NCBI RefSeq assembly: GCF_900109195.1
Contig: NZ_FNZG01000002.1
Location: 192,126-256,125, forward strand
Length of the DNA: 64,000 nucleotides
Source of the DNA: Pseudooceanicola nitratireducens
GTDB lineage: Bacteria; Pseudomonadota; Alphaproteobacteria; Rhodobacterales; Rhodobacteraceae
Direction: 5' to 3'
Of this stretch, positions 18,013-26,317 are shown piece by piece (the first letter of the stretch is position 1; each line of letters starts with the position of its first letter). The position numbers and the translations under genes were made by a program. The notes beneath the pieces are model-generated. The model was not told where the DNA came from. It was given only the letters and a program-made list of their open reading frames with translations, and made no database searches.

Positions 18013-18161
18013 TTCCGTTTCGGGGCCGGGGTTTCCCCCCACGTCTGACCCAAGGGCCTGTCGTGCATGCGGCGGGCCCTTGGTGGTTTTGGGGGGTGTC
18101 CGCCTGATCGGGGCCTGCTGACATCTGGACGCGGGCCGGTCTTCGTGACATCCCTAGGCCC

Positions 18162-18809
18162 ATGTCGCTGACCGAAATCACCACCCGCCTGACCAAAGCC
18201 GCCCAAGACGCCGGACGCGATCCGGCCAGTGTGACGCTGATTGCCGTGTCCAAGATGCAGCCGGACGAAAACGTCCGCGCCGTGCTGGAACAGGGCCACC
18301 GCGTCTTTGGCGAAAACCGCGTTCAGGAGGCGGCCGGGAAATGGCCCGGCTTCCGCGAGGATTTCGGCGATATCGACCTGCATATCATCGGCCCCTTGCA
18401 GACAAACAAGGCCCGTCAGGCGATGGAACTGGCCCAGGCGATCCATTCCGTCGATCGCCCCAAGCTGGCCACCACCCTTGCGCGGCTGGCGGATGAAATC
18501 GGGTCCTGCCCCGACCTGTTCATCCAGGTGAACACCGGGGAAGAGCCGCAGAAAGCCGGGATTCTGCCCGCCGACACGGATGCCTTCGTGAAAGAGGTCC
18601 GCGATCTGGGGCTGCCGCTGAAGGGGTTGATGTGTATTCCCCCGGTCGAGGAAACGCCCTCTCTCCACTTTGCGCTGCTGGCCAAACTGGCCGCGCGCAA
18701 CGGGCTGGAGGGGTTGTCCATGGGCATGTCCGGCGATTTCGAACAGGCGATTGCCCTGGGTGCGACCCATGTGCGGGTCGGGTCCGCCATTTTCGGTGCG
18801 CGGAGCTAA
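18162..18809 (+). CDS. PLP-binding protein YggS/PROSC
   Basis: A 215-residue PLP homeostasis protein (YBL036C/PROSC family). The PLP lysine is in LIAVSKMQPDENVRAVLEQG, followed by the phosphate-binding region FGENRVQEAAGKW and the later MGMSGDFEQAIALGATHVRVG, which is diagnostic. Length matches the family. It stands alone on the plus strand, converging on the L,D-transpeptidase gene after six bases. Confidence 0.93.
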   Translation: MSLTEITTRLTKAAQDAGRDPASVTLIAVSKMQPDENVRAVLEQGHRVFGENRVQEAAGKWPGFREDFGDIDLHIIGPLQTNKARQAMELAQAIHSVDRPKLATTLARLADEIGSCPDLFIQVNTGEEPQKAGILPADTDAFVKEVRDLGLPLKGLMCIPPVEETPSLHFALLAKLAARNGLEGLSMGMSGDFEQAIALGATHVRVGSAIFGARS

Positions 18810-18815
18810 AGAAGC

Positions 18816-19298
18816 CTAGACCAGAATCGCTGTGCCCGGCGGCGTGACCGAGGCCAGCCAGCGGATGTCCTGACGCGAAAAGGCCAGGCAGCCTTCGGTC
18901 GGGAATCCGGGGCGGCGCCATTGGTGCAGGAAGATCGCCGATCCCGCGCCCGGCGTGGCCAGCGGCCAGTTCCAATCGCTTAGCAACACGATGTCATACA
19001 GCGGATCGGCGCGGCGCAGGTCTTCGTGGCTGCCCGCATAGGGGGCCTGGACCAGCTGATTATAGTCCGCGTCCCCGGCCTCATCCGACCAGAGCATCCC
19101 CGGCAGGATCGGCTGCGCCCAAGGCGCGGGGGCGGGCACACGGTCGGGACGATACAGACAGCCCACCACATGCCAAAGCCCGCGCGGCGTGGCCCCATCG
19201 CCTTCGCGTTTCTCGGTGCTCAGCCCGCCGCGCCCGATAGAACAGGGCAGGGTGATCTGGCCGACGCGCAGGCCCGCAGGGGTCAGGCGCAGGGTCAC
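18816..19298 (-). CDS. YkuD-domain protein without signal peptide
   Basis: A 160-residue protein made almost entirely of a YkuD domain: GLSTEKREGDGATPRGLWHV near the N-terminus and the catalytic IFLHQWRRPGFPTEGCLAFS, with His and Cys at the expected spacing. No signal peptide or membrane segment is seen, which is unusual for a peptidoglycan transpeptidase. The GTG start overlaps the ribA stop by four bases, so it is coupled to ribA. It could be a cytosolic member of the family, or be exported by a route I cannot see. Confidence 0.75.
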   Translation of the reverse strand: MTLRLTPAGLRVGQITLPCSIGRGGLSTEKREGDGATPRGLWHVVGCLYRPDRVPAPAPWAQPILPGMLWSDEAGDADYNQLVQAPYAGSHEDLRRADPLYDIVLLSDWNWPLATPGAGSAIFLHQWRRPGFPTEGCLAFSRQDIRWLASVTPPGTAILV

Positions 19299-20371
19299 AG
19301 CAGATGCCCGGACTTGGCGGCCTTGGTGGCGAGATAGGCGGCGTTATGCGGATTTTCCCCCACCTTCAGCGGCACGCGTTCCGTCACGGCGATGCCGGCA
19401 CGTTCCATCATCGCAATCTTGTTGGGGTTGTTGGTCAGCAGTCGGGCCGAGGTGAACCCCATTTCCTTCAGCAGGGCGGCACCCAGCCGGAAATCGCGTT
19501 CGTCGTCCTCGAATCCCAGGCGGTGGTTGGCCTCGACCGTGTCAAAGCCCTGATCCTGCAGCGAATAGGCGCGCATCTTGTTGGCCAGGCCGATGCCGCG
19601 CCCTTCCTGGTTCAGATACAGCAGCACGCCCGCGCCCTCTTGCCCCATCTGGGCCAGCGCGCCGGCCAGCTGCGGGCCACAGTCGCATTTCAGCGACCCC
19701 ATGACATCGCCGGTGAAACAGGCGGAATGCAGGCGGGCCAGCACGGGCTTGTCGCGCGGGGGGCGGCCAATCTCGACGGCGTAATGTTCTTCGCCCCCGT
19801 CTTCGGGGCGGAAGACATGCAGGCGGGAATTCTCGGCCGAAAGAAGCGGAACGCGGGCCCCTACAATCGGATGCAGCGGGCTGGCCTGGTCCAGGATGTC
19901 GCGCGTGGGCTGGGCGTTGATACGGGTCAGACCGGCGGGGACCTGTGCCAGCGAAGCGTTCAGGGCGGCGGGCAGAAGCCGGGCGGATTTCAGGATTCGC
20001 AGCGCCAGGCGGTCCAGATCGGCGGTGCCGTCGCGCAGGGCAACCAGCGGGCCCTTCATCGGTTTGCGCAGATCGTCGGCCGGATCGGCCACGGCGTTCA
20101 GCCAGGTCAGGTCGACGTCACGCGGCAGAACGATGCGGGCCAGGTCGCCGTCATAGGCGCGGGCCTTCAGCGTCTCGGCCCGGCGGCCGGTGATCGCCAG
20201 ATGCGGGCGGTCGGGCAGGGCGCAGAGATCGGCAAAACGGTCCGGCGACAGGGTCTCTACCGCGGCGACGATCAGGCAGCGGTCCCCGTCCACCAGCACG
20301 ACGGGCAGCCCCATCCGCAGGTCGGCGCGGGCACGGGACAGGATTTCGGTGGCGTCTGGGATCAGGGACAT
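19295..20371 (-). CDS. ribA: GTP cyclohydrolase II with a degenerate RibB-like domain
   Basis: Converts GTP to the first riboflavin precursor. The 358-residue protein has an N-terminal half resembling DHBP synthase (RibB) and a C-terminal RibA half. RibA is intact: zinc cysteines in LHSACFTGDVMGSLKCDCG, then LLYLNQEGRGIGLANKMRAY and LLTNNPNKI. In the N-terminal half the acidic active-site loop of RibB (DDEDRENEGDL type) is replaced by VLVDGDRCLIVAAVE, so DHBP synthase activity is unlikely. Another RibB would then be needed elsewhere. The stop overlaps the following YkuD gene. Confidence 0.88.
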   Translation of the reverse strand: MSLIPDATEILSRARADLRMGLPVVLVDGDRCLIVAAVETLSPDRFADLCALPDRPHLAITGRRAETLKARAYDGDLARIVLPRDVDLTWLNAVADPADDLRKPMKGPLVALRDGTADLDRLALRILKSARLLPAALNASLAQVPAGLTRINAQPTRDILDQASPLHPIVGARVPLLSAENSRLHVFRPEDGGEEHYAVEIGRPPRDKPVLARLHSACFTGDVMGSLKCDCGPQLAGALAQMGQEGAGVLLYLNQEGRGIGLANKMRAYSLQDQGFDTVEANHRLGFEDDERDFRLGAALLKEMGFTSARLLTNNPNKIAMMERAGIAVTERVPLKVGENPHNAAYLATKAAKSGHLL

Positions 20372-20573
20372 GGCGGGGCCTTTCGGAACGTCGGACCTTA
20401 TCTAAGCCATAAGATTGCAGAATTGAAACAATATCACATTTGCAGACACGTCCACGTGAGCCGCCGGTAGCATTCCTTGCCGAATGGGTGATGCACGCTC
20501 ATGTGATCGGCAGCAGCGCAGGGCGCGGGCCGTCTTTGGTCCCCCGCCGGCGCAGAAGATAGGAGGGCCGAAG

Positions 20574-21260
20574 ATGGCACAGCTGAAACGTATCCTGCTG
20601 GTCGATGACGACGATGACCTGCGCGAAGCGCTGAGCGAACAACTGGTGATGACCGAGGATTTCGACGTCCTCGAGGCCGACAATGGCGCCTGCGCCATGC
20701 AGAAGGTGAAGGAAAGCCTGTTCGACCTGCTGATCCTGGACGTCGGCCTGCCCGACACCGACGGGCGAGAGCTGTGCAAGCTGATGCGCAAGCAGGGGGT
20801 GAAGGCCCCGGTGCTGATGCTGACCGGCCATGACAGCGATGCCGACACGATCCTGGGCCTTGATGCGGGCGCGAACGATTACGTGACCAAGCCCTTCAAG
20901 TTCCCGGTGCTTCTGGCCCGCATCCGCGCCCAGCTGCGCCAGCACGAACAAAGCGAAGACGCCGTGTTCCAGCTGGGGCCCTATACCTTCCGTCCCAGCA
21001 TGAAGGTGCTGATCACCGAGGACGAGAAAAAGATCCGCCTGACCGAGAAAGAGACGAACATCCTGAAGTTTCTTTACCGGTCGTCGGATGGTGTCGTGGC
21101 CCGCGATGTGCTGCTGCACGAGGTCTGGGGCTACAACGCCGGTGTGACGACTCATACACTTGAGACGCATATCTACCGCCTGCGCCAGAAGATCGAACCC
21201 GACCCCTCGAATGCGCGTCTTCTGGTCACCGAAAGCGGTGGGTATCGGCTGGTGGCTTAA
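20574..21260 (+). CDS. OmpR/PhoB-type response regulator (orphan)
   Basis: A 228-residue two-component regulator. The receiver domain has the acidic pocket VDDDDDL and phospho-acceptor Asp56 in LILDVGLPDTDG, with the conserved Thr (LMLTGHD) and Lys (DYVTKPF). The C-terminal winged helix contains LTEKETNILKFLYRS and HEVWGYNAGVTTHTLETHIY. A strong AGGAGG lies ahead of ATG 20574. No histidine kinase gene is near, so its partner is elsewhere. A row of hairpins that may be a small RNA follows the stop. Confidence 0.9.
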   Translation: MAQLKRILLVDDDDDLREALSEQLVMTEDFDVLEADNGACAMQKVKESLFDLLILDVGLPDTDGRELCKLMRKQGVKAPVLMLTGHDSDADTILGLDAGANDYVTKPFKFPVLLARIRAQLRQHEQSEDAVFQLGPYTFRPSMKVLITEDEKKIRLTEKETNILKFLYRSSDGVVARDVLLHEVWGYNAGVTTHTLETHIYRLRQKIEPDPSNARLLVTESGGYRLVA

Positions 21261-21288
21261 AAGTCACAACCACAAGGAGAACATAGAG

Positions 21289-21430
21289 TAAGGAAATCCT
21301 GCCTTATTCTTGCCTGTTAAATGATGGTATCATGTAATCAGGCTCCTTCGTGGAACCATCCCGCACATATCCGGGTTTGATATGTACCTCCCTGTTGGAC
21401 TTGCCCGGGCCTTGTGCCCGGGTTTCTTTT
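21289..21430 (+). ncRNA. Candidate small RNA: three hairpins plus terminator
   Basis: In the 250 bases between the response regulator and the DMT gene I find four stems on the plus strand: TAAGG/CCTTA (21289-21306); CCTGTTA-x-ATGAT around a GGT loop, returning ATCAT-x-TAA-x-CAGG (21313-21342); a perfect 7-bp stem ACATATC/GATATGT with the loop CGGGTTT (21365-21385); and a terminator stem CCCGGGC/GCCCGGG followed by TTTCTTTTT (21404-21430). The GATGGT at 21323 can instead pair with ACCATC at 21355, giving two alternative folds. A CCTCCC stretch at 21387-21392 could pair with ribosome sites. It could also be an unusual 3' UTR of the response regulator. Confidence 0.5.
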
Positions 21431-21509
21431 TGCCCGCATCCGTGAAATCAGTGATCCCACAAGGACGGGCCGGGAACGGCCTGCGACGGGGCAGAAGCGG
21501 GGACGCCGG

Positions 21510-22373
21510 GTGGATCTGGGCATATTTCTGTTGTCATTCAGCGCTGCGGTCTTCCTGGCGCTTGGGCTGGTGTTGACCACCTTCGGGCTGCGCAGCCTGT
21601 CGCCGCTGGTCGGGGCGTCCTACAGCGTGCCGACGTCGTTCGTGATGTTCCTGGTGATCTCTCCGGTGACGGTGGATCTGTCGGGGCTGGACTGGCGGGC
21701 GGCGGCGATCTTTGCGGCAGCGGGGGTGTTCTATCCGGCCGTTGTCTCGATGCTGAATTTCATGTCGAACCGGGCGCTTGGCCCCAACCTGACCGGCGGG
21801 CTGGGGAACCTGTCGCCGATCTTTGCCATCGGCCTGGCGGTTGTGCTTCTGGGCGAACTGCCAAGCGTGGCGCAATGGGCGGGGATCGCGGCGGTCTGCG
21901 CGGGGCTGGTCCTGCTGGCGCTGGACCGGGCGCGGCGCATCCCCGGCACGCGGCTGAAACTGCTGGCGGTGCCGCTGGCCGGGGCCTTCTTTCGCGGCGC
22001 GGTGCAGCCCGTGGTGAAACTTGGTCTGCTGATCTGGCCTTCGGCCTTTGCGGCGGCGCTGCTGGGCTATCTGATGTCGTCGCTGGTGATCTGGATCATG
22101 CGGCTGGCCACGGGGCAGAAAACCCCGCCGGGCGCGCGGGCGGGTGTGCTGTGGTTCATGTCCATCGGGCTTTGCAACGGGATCGCGTTGGTGCTGCTGT
22201 ACCTCGCCCTCGGGCGGGGCGAGGTGGTGCAGGTGTCGCCGGTCGTCGCGCTGTATCCGTTGCTGACCATCGGGCTGAACCGGATGATCCACGGCGATCG
22301 CAGCATGGGCCCCCGCGGGCTGCTGGGCAGCCTTGTGTCGGTCGCGGGGGTGATCGTGGTTCTGCTGGGCTAG
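21510..22373 (+). CDS. DMT-superfamily (EamA) transporter
   Basis: A membrane protein of about 287 residues with roughly ten hydrophobic segments in two similar halves, as in EamA drug/metabolite transporters. I start at GTG 21510, where the first membrane helix (LGIFLLSFSAAVFLALGLVL) begins and a purine-rich site precedes; the frame also runs upstream through a proline/arginine-rich stretch that looks like the terminator read-through. Substrate is unknown. It converges on the C-S lyase gene. Confidence 0.8.
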   Translation: MDLGIFLLSFSAAVFLALGLVLTTFGLRSLSPLVGASYSVPTSFVMFLVISPVTVDLSGLDWRAAAIFAAAGVFYPAVVSMLNFMSNRALGPNLTGGLGNLSPIFAIGLAVVLLGELPSVAQWAGIAAVCAGLVLLALDRARRIPGTRLKLLAVPLAGAFFRGAVQPVVKLGLLIWPSAFAAALLGYLMSSLVIWIMRLATGQKTPPGARAGVLWFMSIGLCNGIALVLLYLALGRGEVVQVSPVVALYPLLTIGLNRMIHGDRSMGPRGLLGSLVSVAGVIVVLLG

Positions 22374-22393
22374 GGCCGGTTGCTGCCGGCCCT
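22372..22393. terminator. Hairpin between convergent genes
   Basis: An 8-bp stem AGGGCCGG / CCGGCCCT with a six-base loop, at the stop of the DMT gene and before the end of the C-S lyase gene. There is no real T-run, so confidence in termination is modest. Confidence 0.4.
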
Positions 22394-22405
22394 TGAGCCG
22401 GTCCC

Positions 22406-23593
22406 CTACTGGAGATCAGCGAAGGCGTCCTTCATCCGCGCTACGGCCTCTTCCACGCGGGCGCGGGGGGTGGCGAGGTTGAAGCGCTGGAAGCTTTCGC
22501 CGCCGGCACCGAAACTGTCACCCTGGTTCACCGCGATCCTCGCATCCTTGAGGATGCGGCGCTGCACCTCGGTCGTATCCATGCCGGTGTCGGTGAAATC
22601 GACCCAGGCCAGATAGGTGCCCTGAAGCGGCATCGACCGGACACCGGGAATGGCATTGATGCCCTCGTCAAAGATCCGGCGGTTGCCGTCGATATACTCC
22701 ATCAGGGCATCGACCCAGGCGGCCCCTTCGGGCGTATAGGCGGCGGTGACCATGTGCTTGCCGAAGGCGTTCGGGGACAGGCCAAGCGCGCTCATCTTCG
22801 CGTCGAAGCGGAGGCGCAGGTCGGGATCCGAGATGATGACATTGCCGGTGTGCATGCCGGCCAGGTTGAAGGTCTTGGTGGCGGCGGTCATCATCACCAG
22901 GCGGTCGGCCGCGCCCTCGATCAGCGCCATCGGGATGTGCTTTTCGCCGGGCATCACCAGGTCGTGGTGGATTTCGTCCGAAACGATTATCAGATCGTGG
23001 CGCTTGGCGAAGTTCAGCACGCCGGTCAGTTCTTCGCGCGTCCAGACGCGGCCACCGGGATTGTGCGGCGAACAGAGCACCAGCATCTTTTCATTGCCGG
23101 TCATCATCGCGTCGTAGGCGTCGAAATCCAGCGTGTAGCGGTCGCCGTCGCGGGCCATCGGGCATTCCACGACCTGGCGGCCGGCGGCGCGGATGACGCG
23201 GAAGAAGGCGTGGTAGATCGGGGTGAACATGACGACGCCGTCCCCGGGATCAGTGAAGGCCTCGACACACATGCCGGTGCCGTTGACCAGACCATGGGTC
23301 GAGAAGATGTGGCCTGCGTCCACGCTCCACCCGTGGCGGGTCTGCATCCACCAGCAGATCGCGTCCAGATAGGCGCTGTCGTCACCGAAATAGCCGAAGA
23401 TGCCGTGATCGGCGTAGTCGCGGACCGAAGCGAGGACCGATTGCGGCGGGCGGAAATCCATGTCGGCGACCCACATGGGGATGCCATCGTCAGAGGAGAC
23501 GCCGCAAAAATCCTCCATCTTGTCCCATTTGGCGGAATGGGTGCCGCGCCGTTCGATCAGCGTGTCGAAATCCGGGGTATTGGGAGTATTCAT
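22406..23593 (-). CDS. PLP-dependent C-S lyase (MalY/PatB family)
   Basis: A 395-residue fold-type I aminotransferase-like enzyme. PatB/MalY hallmarks are the N-terminal FDTLIERRGTHSAKWD, PMWVADMDFRPP, the PHNPGGRVW and SDEIHHDL motifs and the PLP lysine in ATKTFNLAG. Members cleave cystathionine or other C-S bonds. I choose ATG 23593 because an AGAGG lies at the right distance; another ATG two codons upstream abuts it. It diverges from the def pair. Confidence 0.88.
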   Translation of the reverse strand: MNTPNTPDFDTLIERRGTHSAKWDKMEDFCGVSSDDGIPMWVADMDFRPPQSVLASVRDYADHGIFGYFGDDSAYLDAICWWMQTRHGWSVDAGHIFSTHGLVNGTGMCVEAFTDPGDGVVMFTPIYHAFFRVIRAAGRQVVECPMARDGDRYTLDFDAYDAMMTGNEKMLVLCSPHNPGGRVWTREELTGVLNFAKRHDLIIVSDEIHHDLVMPGEKHIPMALIEGAADRLVMMTAATKTFNLAGMHTGNVIISDPDLRLRFDAKMSALGLSPNAFGKHMVTAAYTPEGAAWVDALMEYIDGNRRIFDEGINAIPGVRSMPLQGTYLAWVDFTDTGMDTTEVQRRILKDARIAVNQGDSFGAGGESFQRFNLATPRARVEEAVARMKDAFADLQ

Positions 23594-23739
23594 GGTCATC
23601 CTCTGGTCTGTCCGGACCCTGATTTGCCTGGGGTCCATCCGGGGCCCATGGTCCGTCCCGGGAGGCTAGCGATTGCGCAGGCAGAGGCAAGGGGGGGCAC
23701 CGTCCGGGCGATGTTGCGCAGATGCAAGGCTTGGCTTAC

Positions 23740-24267
23740 ATGAACCGCATGATCAGACCTATCCTCATCCACCCCGATCCGCGCCTGAAGAAGGTGGTCG
23801 ATCCGGTATCCGACATCACGGACGAGCTGCGTGCCGTGGCCGACGACATGCTGGAGACGATGTACGACGCCCCCGGTATCGGGCTGGCAGGCCCGCAGAT
23901 CGGCCTGATGAGCCGGCTGATCGTGCTGGATTGCGTGAAAGAAGAAGGCGCGGCCCCCCGTCCGCTGATCATGTTCAATCCCGAGATCATCGCATCTTCG
24001 GATGAAAAATCGGTGTACGAGGAAGGCTGCCTGTCGATCCCCGAGCAATACGCCGAGGTGACGCGCCCGGCCGAGGTGACGGTTACATGGATGGACCGGG
24101 ACGGAAACGCCTGCGAAGACAGTTTCGACGGGCTCTGGGCGACCTGCGTGCAGCACGAGATCGACCATCTGAACGGCAAGCTGTTCATTGATTACCTCAG
24201 CCCGATGAAGCGTCAGATGATGACGCGGAAATCGCAGAAGCTGAAACGCGAACGGGCCCGCGCGTGA
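23740..24267 (+). CDS. def: Peptide deformylase
   Basis: Removes the formyl group from nascent proteins. The product of about 175 residues contains all three motifs: GIGLAGPQIG, EEGCLSIPE (metal-binding Cys) and HEIDH (two metal histidines and the catalytic Glu). Starts at 23740 or 23749 are both possible. It overlaps the second deformylase-like gene by four bases (GTGA), and fmt follows 125 bases after that, forming the usual formyl-methionine cluster. Confidence 0.94.
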   Translation: MNRMIRPILIHPDPRLKKVVDPVSDITDELRAVADDMLETMYDAPGIGLAGPQIGLMSRLIVLDCVKEEGAAPRPLIMFNPEIIASSDEKSVYEEGCLSIPEQYAEVTRPAEVTVTWMDRDGNACEDSFDGLWATCVQHEIDHLNGKLFIDYLSPMKRQMMTRKSQKLKRERARA

Positions 24268-24761
24268 CGGTCCGCCCGGTTCTGCACTGGCCCGACAAGC
24301 GGCTGCGCACCCCGGCCGCGGATGTGGCCGAGATCACCGATGACGTGCGCGCCATCTGGGACGACATGATCGACGTGATGGAGGCCATGCCCGGCGTTGG
24401 CCTGGCCGCGGTGCAGATCGGCGTGATGCAGCGGCTGGCGGTTGTCGATGCGTCGGACACGCGGGGCAAGGCGGTGCGCATGGCCAACCCCGAGGTGCTG
24501 CATGCCAGCGTGCAGCCGCGCGAGCATGAAGAGGCCTCGCCCTGCCTGCCGGGGGTGTCGGCAAAGATCACCCGCCCGCGCGCGGTGACGGTGCGGTTTC
24601 TGAACGAGGCGGGCGAGATCGAGGAGCGGGATTTCGTTGGCCTGTGGTCGACGAGCGTGCAGCATCAGATCGATCACCTGGCGGGGAAGATGTATTTCGA
24701 CCGGCTGAGCAAGGTGAAGCGGGACATGTTGCTGAAGAAGGCGCGGAAGCTCCGGGGCTGA
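24264..24761 (+). CDS. Deformylase-like protein lacking the catalytic glutamate
   Basis: A 165-residue paralogue of peptide deformylase. Motif 1 is kept (GVGLAAVQIG), motif 2 reads ASPCLPGV instead of EGCLS, and motif 3 reads HQIDH where active enzymes have HEIDH. The Glu of that motif is the general acid/base, so a Gln there should block deformylation, although the metal ligands (Cys and two His) remain. It starts at a GTG that overlaps the def stop. It may bind metal or nascent chains without catalysis; function is inferred, not shown. Confidence 0.83.
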   Translation: MTVRPVLHWPDKRLRTPAADVAEITDDVRAIWDDMIDVMEAMPGVGLAAVQIGVMQRLAVVDASDTRGKAVRMANPEVLHASVQPREHEEASPCLPGVSAKITRPRAVTVRFLNEAGEIEERDFVGLWSTSVQHQIDHLAGKMYFDRLSKVKRDMLLKKARKLRG

Positions 24762-24828
24762 TCGCGTTGGACCGGGGGCGGGCGGCGGTGGTCGCCGGAC
24801 CCCGTGCCGGGGCCCACGCCCCCCGCCG

Positions 24829-24879
24829 GCGAGAGGCGCTGCCTCTCGCGCTCTCCGGGATATTTTTGGCAAGAGGATG
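24829..24879 (+). repeat. Dispersed hairpin repeat, copy A
   Basis: A perfect 9-bp stem GCGAGAGGC/GCCTCTCGC around a GCT loop, then CTCTCCGGGATATTTTTGG and GCAAGAGGATG, ending eight bases before the fmt start and supplying its purine-rich ribosome site. Copy B at 60275-60328 has the same layout with compensating stem changes. Confidence 0.7.
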
Positions 24880-24886
24880 AGGGCAG

Positions 24887-25792
24887 ATGCGCGTTATTTT
24901 CATGGGAACGCCGGAGTTTTCGGTGCCGGTTCTGGAGGCGCTGGTCGAGGCCGGGCACGAGATTGCCTGTGTCTATTGTCAGCCCCCCCGGCCTGCGGGG
25001 CGGGGCAAGAAGGATCGGCCGACGCCGGTGCATGCCCGCGCGCAGGAGCTGGGGCTGGAGGTGCGCCATCCGGTGTCGCTGAAGGGGGAGGCGGCGCAGG
25101 CGGAGTTTGCCGCGCTTGAGGCGGATGTGGCAGTGGTCGTGGCCTATGGGCTGATCCTGCCGCAGGCGGTGCTGGATGCGCCGAAGTTCGGCTGTCTGAA
25201 TATCCATGCGTCGCTTTTGCCGCGCTGGCGCGGGGCGGCACCGATCCATCGGGCGATCATGGCGGGCGATGCGGAAACCGGGGTCTGCATCATGCAGATG
25301 GAGGCGGGGCTGGACACTGGCCCGGTGCTGTTGCGCGAGGCGGTGCAGATCGGAGCCGAGGAGGTGACCGCGGGCCTGCATGACCGGCTGTCGGAGCTGG
25401 GTGCGCGGCTGATCGTCGAGGCGCTGGAGCAGCTGCCGGAGCTGGAGCCGGAGGTGCAGCCCGAGGGTGGCGTGACCTATGCCAGCAAGATCGACAAGGG
25501 CGAGGCGCGGGTGGATTGGAGCCGCCCTGCGGAAGAGGTCGACCGGCTGATCCGGGGGCTGTCGCCCTTTCCCGGGGCCTTTGTCGAGGTGGAGGGTGAG
25601 CGCCTGAAGCTGCTGGCCTCGCGCCTGGGGGACGGGCAGGGCAGGCCGGGCGAAGTGCTGGATGACGCGCTGACGGTGGCCTGCGGGCAGGGGGCGGTGC
25701 AGCTTTTGCGGTTGCAACGGGCCGGGAAGGGGGCGCAGGATGCGGAAGAGTTTCTGCGCGGGCGGCCCCTGTTGAAGGGCACCCAGCTGTAA
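24887..25792 (+). CDS. fmt: Methionyl-tRNA formyltransferase
   Basis: Formylates initiator Met-tRNA. The 301-residue enzyme begins with [20 protein letters not shown] and has the folate-domain signature [20 protein letters not shown] with [13 protein letters not shown]. The C-terminal OB-like domain includes [24 protein letters not shown]. It lies downstream of def and the def-like gene. The ribosome site AAGAGGATGAGGG is the tail of a dispersed repeat. Confidence 0.95.
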   Translation: MRVIFMGTPEFSVPVLEALVEAGHEIACVYCQPPRPAGRGKKDRPTPVHARAQELGLEVRHPVSLKGEAAQAEFAALEADVAVVVAYGLILPQAVLDAPKFGCLNIHASLLPRWRGAAPIHRAIMAGDAETGVCIMQMEAGLDTGPVLLREAVQIGAEEVTAGLHDRLSELGARLIVEALEQLPELEPEVQPEGGVTYASKIDKGEARVDWSRPAEEVDRLIRGLSPFPGAFVEVEGERLKLLASRLGDGQGRPGEVLDDALTVACGQGAVQLLRLQRAGKGAQDAEEFLRGRPLLKGTQL

Positions 25793-25803
25793 AGAGGGCG
25801 GTG

Positions 25804-26043
25804 ATGTTTCCCACGCTGATCGGAACTGTCGTGATTGCCGGGATCGTTGGCTATGCCTCGGAACGGGTGGGGTTCACGCGCAACGGGGTGCTGCCGTCGA
25901 TCGTGATCTGCGTCGGCGGGGCCTTCCTGTTCTATTTCGTCCGGGTGATGTTCGGCATCCGGCTGTTTTCGCCGGGGGTGGATGCGATCCTGTCGTCGCT
26001 TGGGGCGCTGGTGATCGTGCCGACGCGGTATCGGCGCAAGTAG
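25804..26043 (+). CDS. Small membrane protein, 79 residues
   Basis: Not firmly recognised. It has two to three hydrophobic segments (LIGTVVIAGIVGYASE, LPSIVICVGGAFLFYFVRVMFG, AILSSLGALVIV) and a basic C-terminus (PTRYRRK). The size and glycine-rich helices suggest the GlsB/YeaQ/YmgE stress membrane family, like the next gene. ATG 25804 is preferred to the GTG three bases earlier. It starts 11 bases after fmt and probably shares its transcript. Confidence 0.65.
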   Translation: MFPTLIGTVVIAGIVGYASERVGFTRNGVLPSIVICVGGAFLFYFVRVMFGIRLFSPGVDAILSSLGALVIVPTRYRRK

Positions 26044-26067
26044 TCTGGGTCAGCTAGGAGGGGTTTC

Positions 26068-26304
26068 ATGGGTGTGATCTGGTTGTTGATCGTGGGCGCG
26101 GCGGCGGGATTCCTGGCGACACGGATCATGGATGTGAAGGCCTCGGTTCCGGCGACGATCGCGATTGGCATGGGCGGCGCGCTGATTGGCGGGATGGTGC
26201 TGCGCATGGCTCTGGCCTTCATGGGTATGCTGGGCGGGCTTGTCGGGGCCGTGCTGGGCGCGCTTCTGCTGATCTGGCTGTGGCAGCAATACGGGCCGAA
26301 ATAG
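26068..26304 (+). CDS. GlsB/YeaQ/YmgE-type membrane protein
   Basis: A 78-residue hydrophobic protein of the 'transglycosylase-associated' type: glycine-rich helices (LLIVGAAAGFLATRIM, IAIGMGGALIGGMVLRM, GMLGGLVGAVLGALLLIWLW). Members are stress-induced; the name does not imply enzymatic activity. A strong AGGAGG precedes the ATG. It follows a similar small membrane gene after 24 bases. Confidence 0.75.
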   Translation: MGVIWLLIVGAAAGFLATRIMDVKASVPATIAIGMGGALIGGMVLRMALAFMGMLGGLVGAVLGALLLIWLWQQYGPK

Positions 26305-26317
26305 CGCGGGCCCGGGG

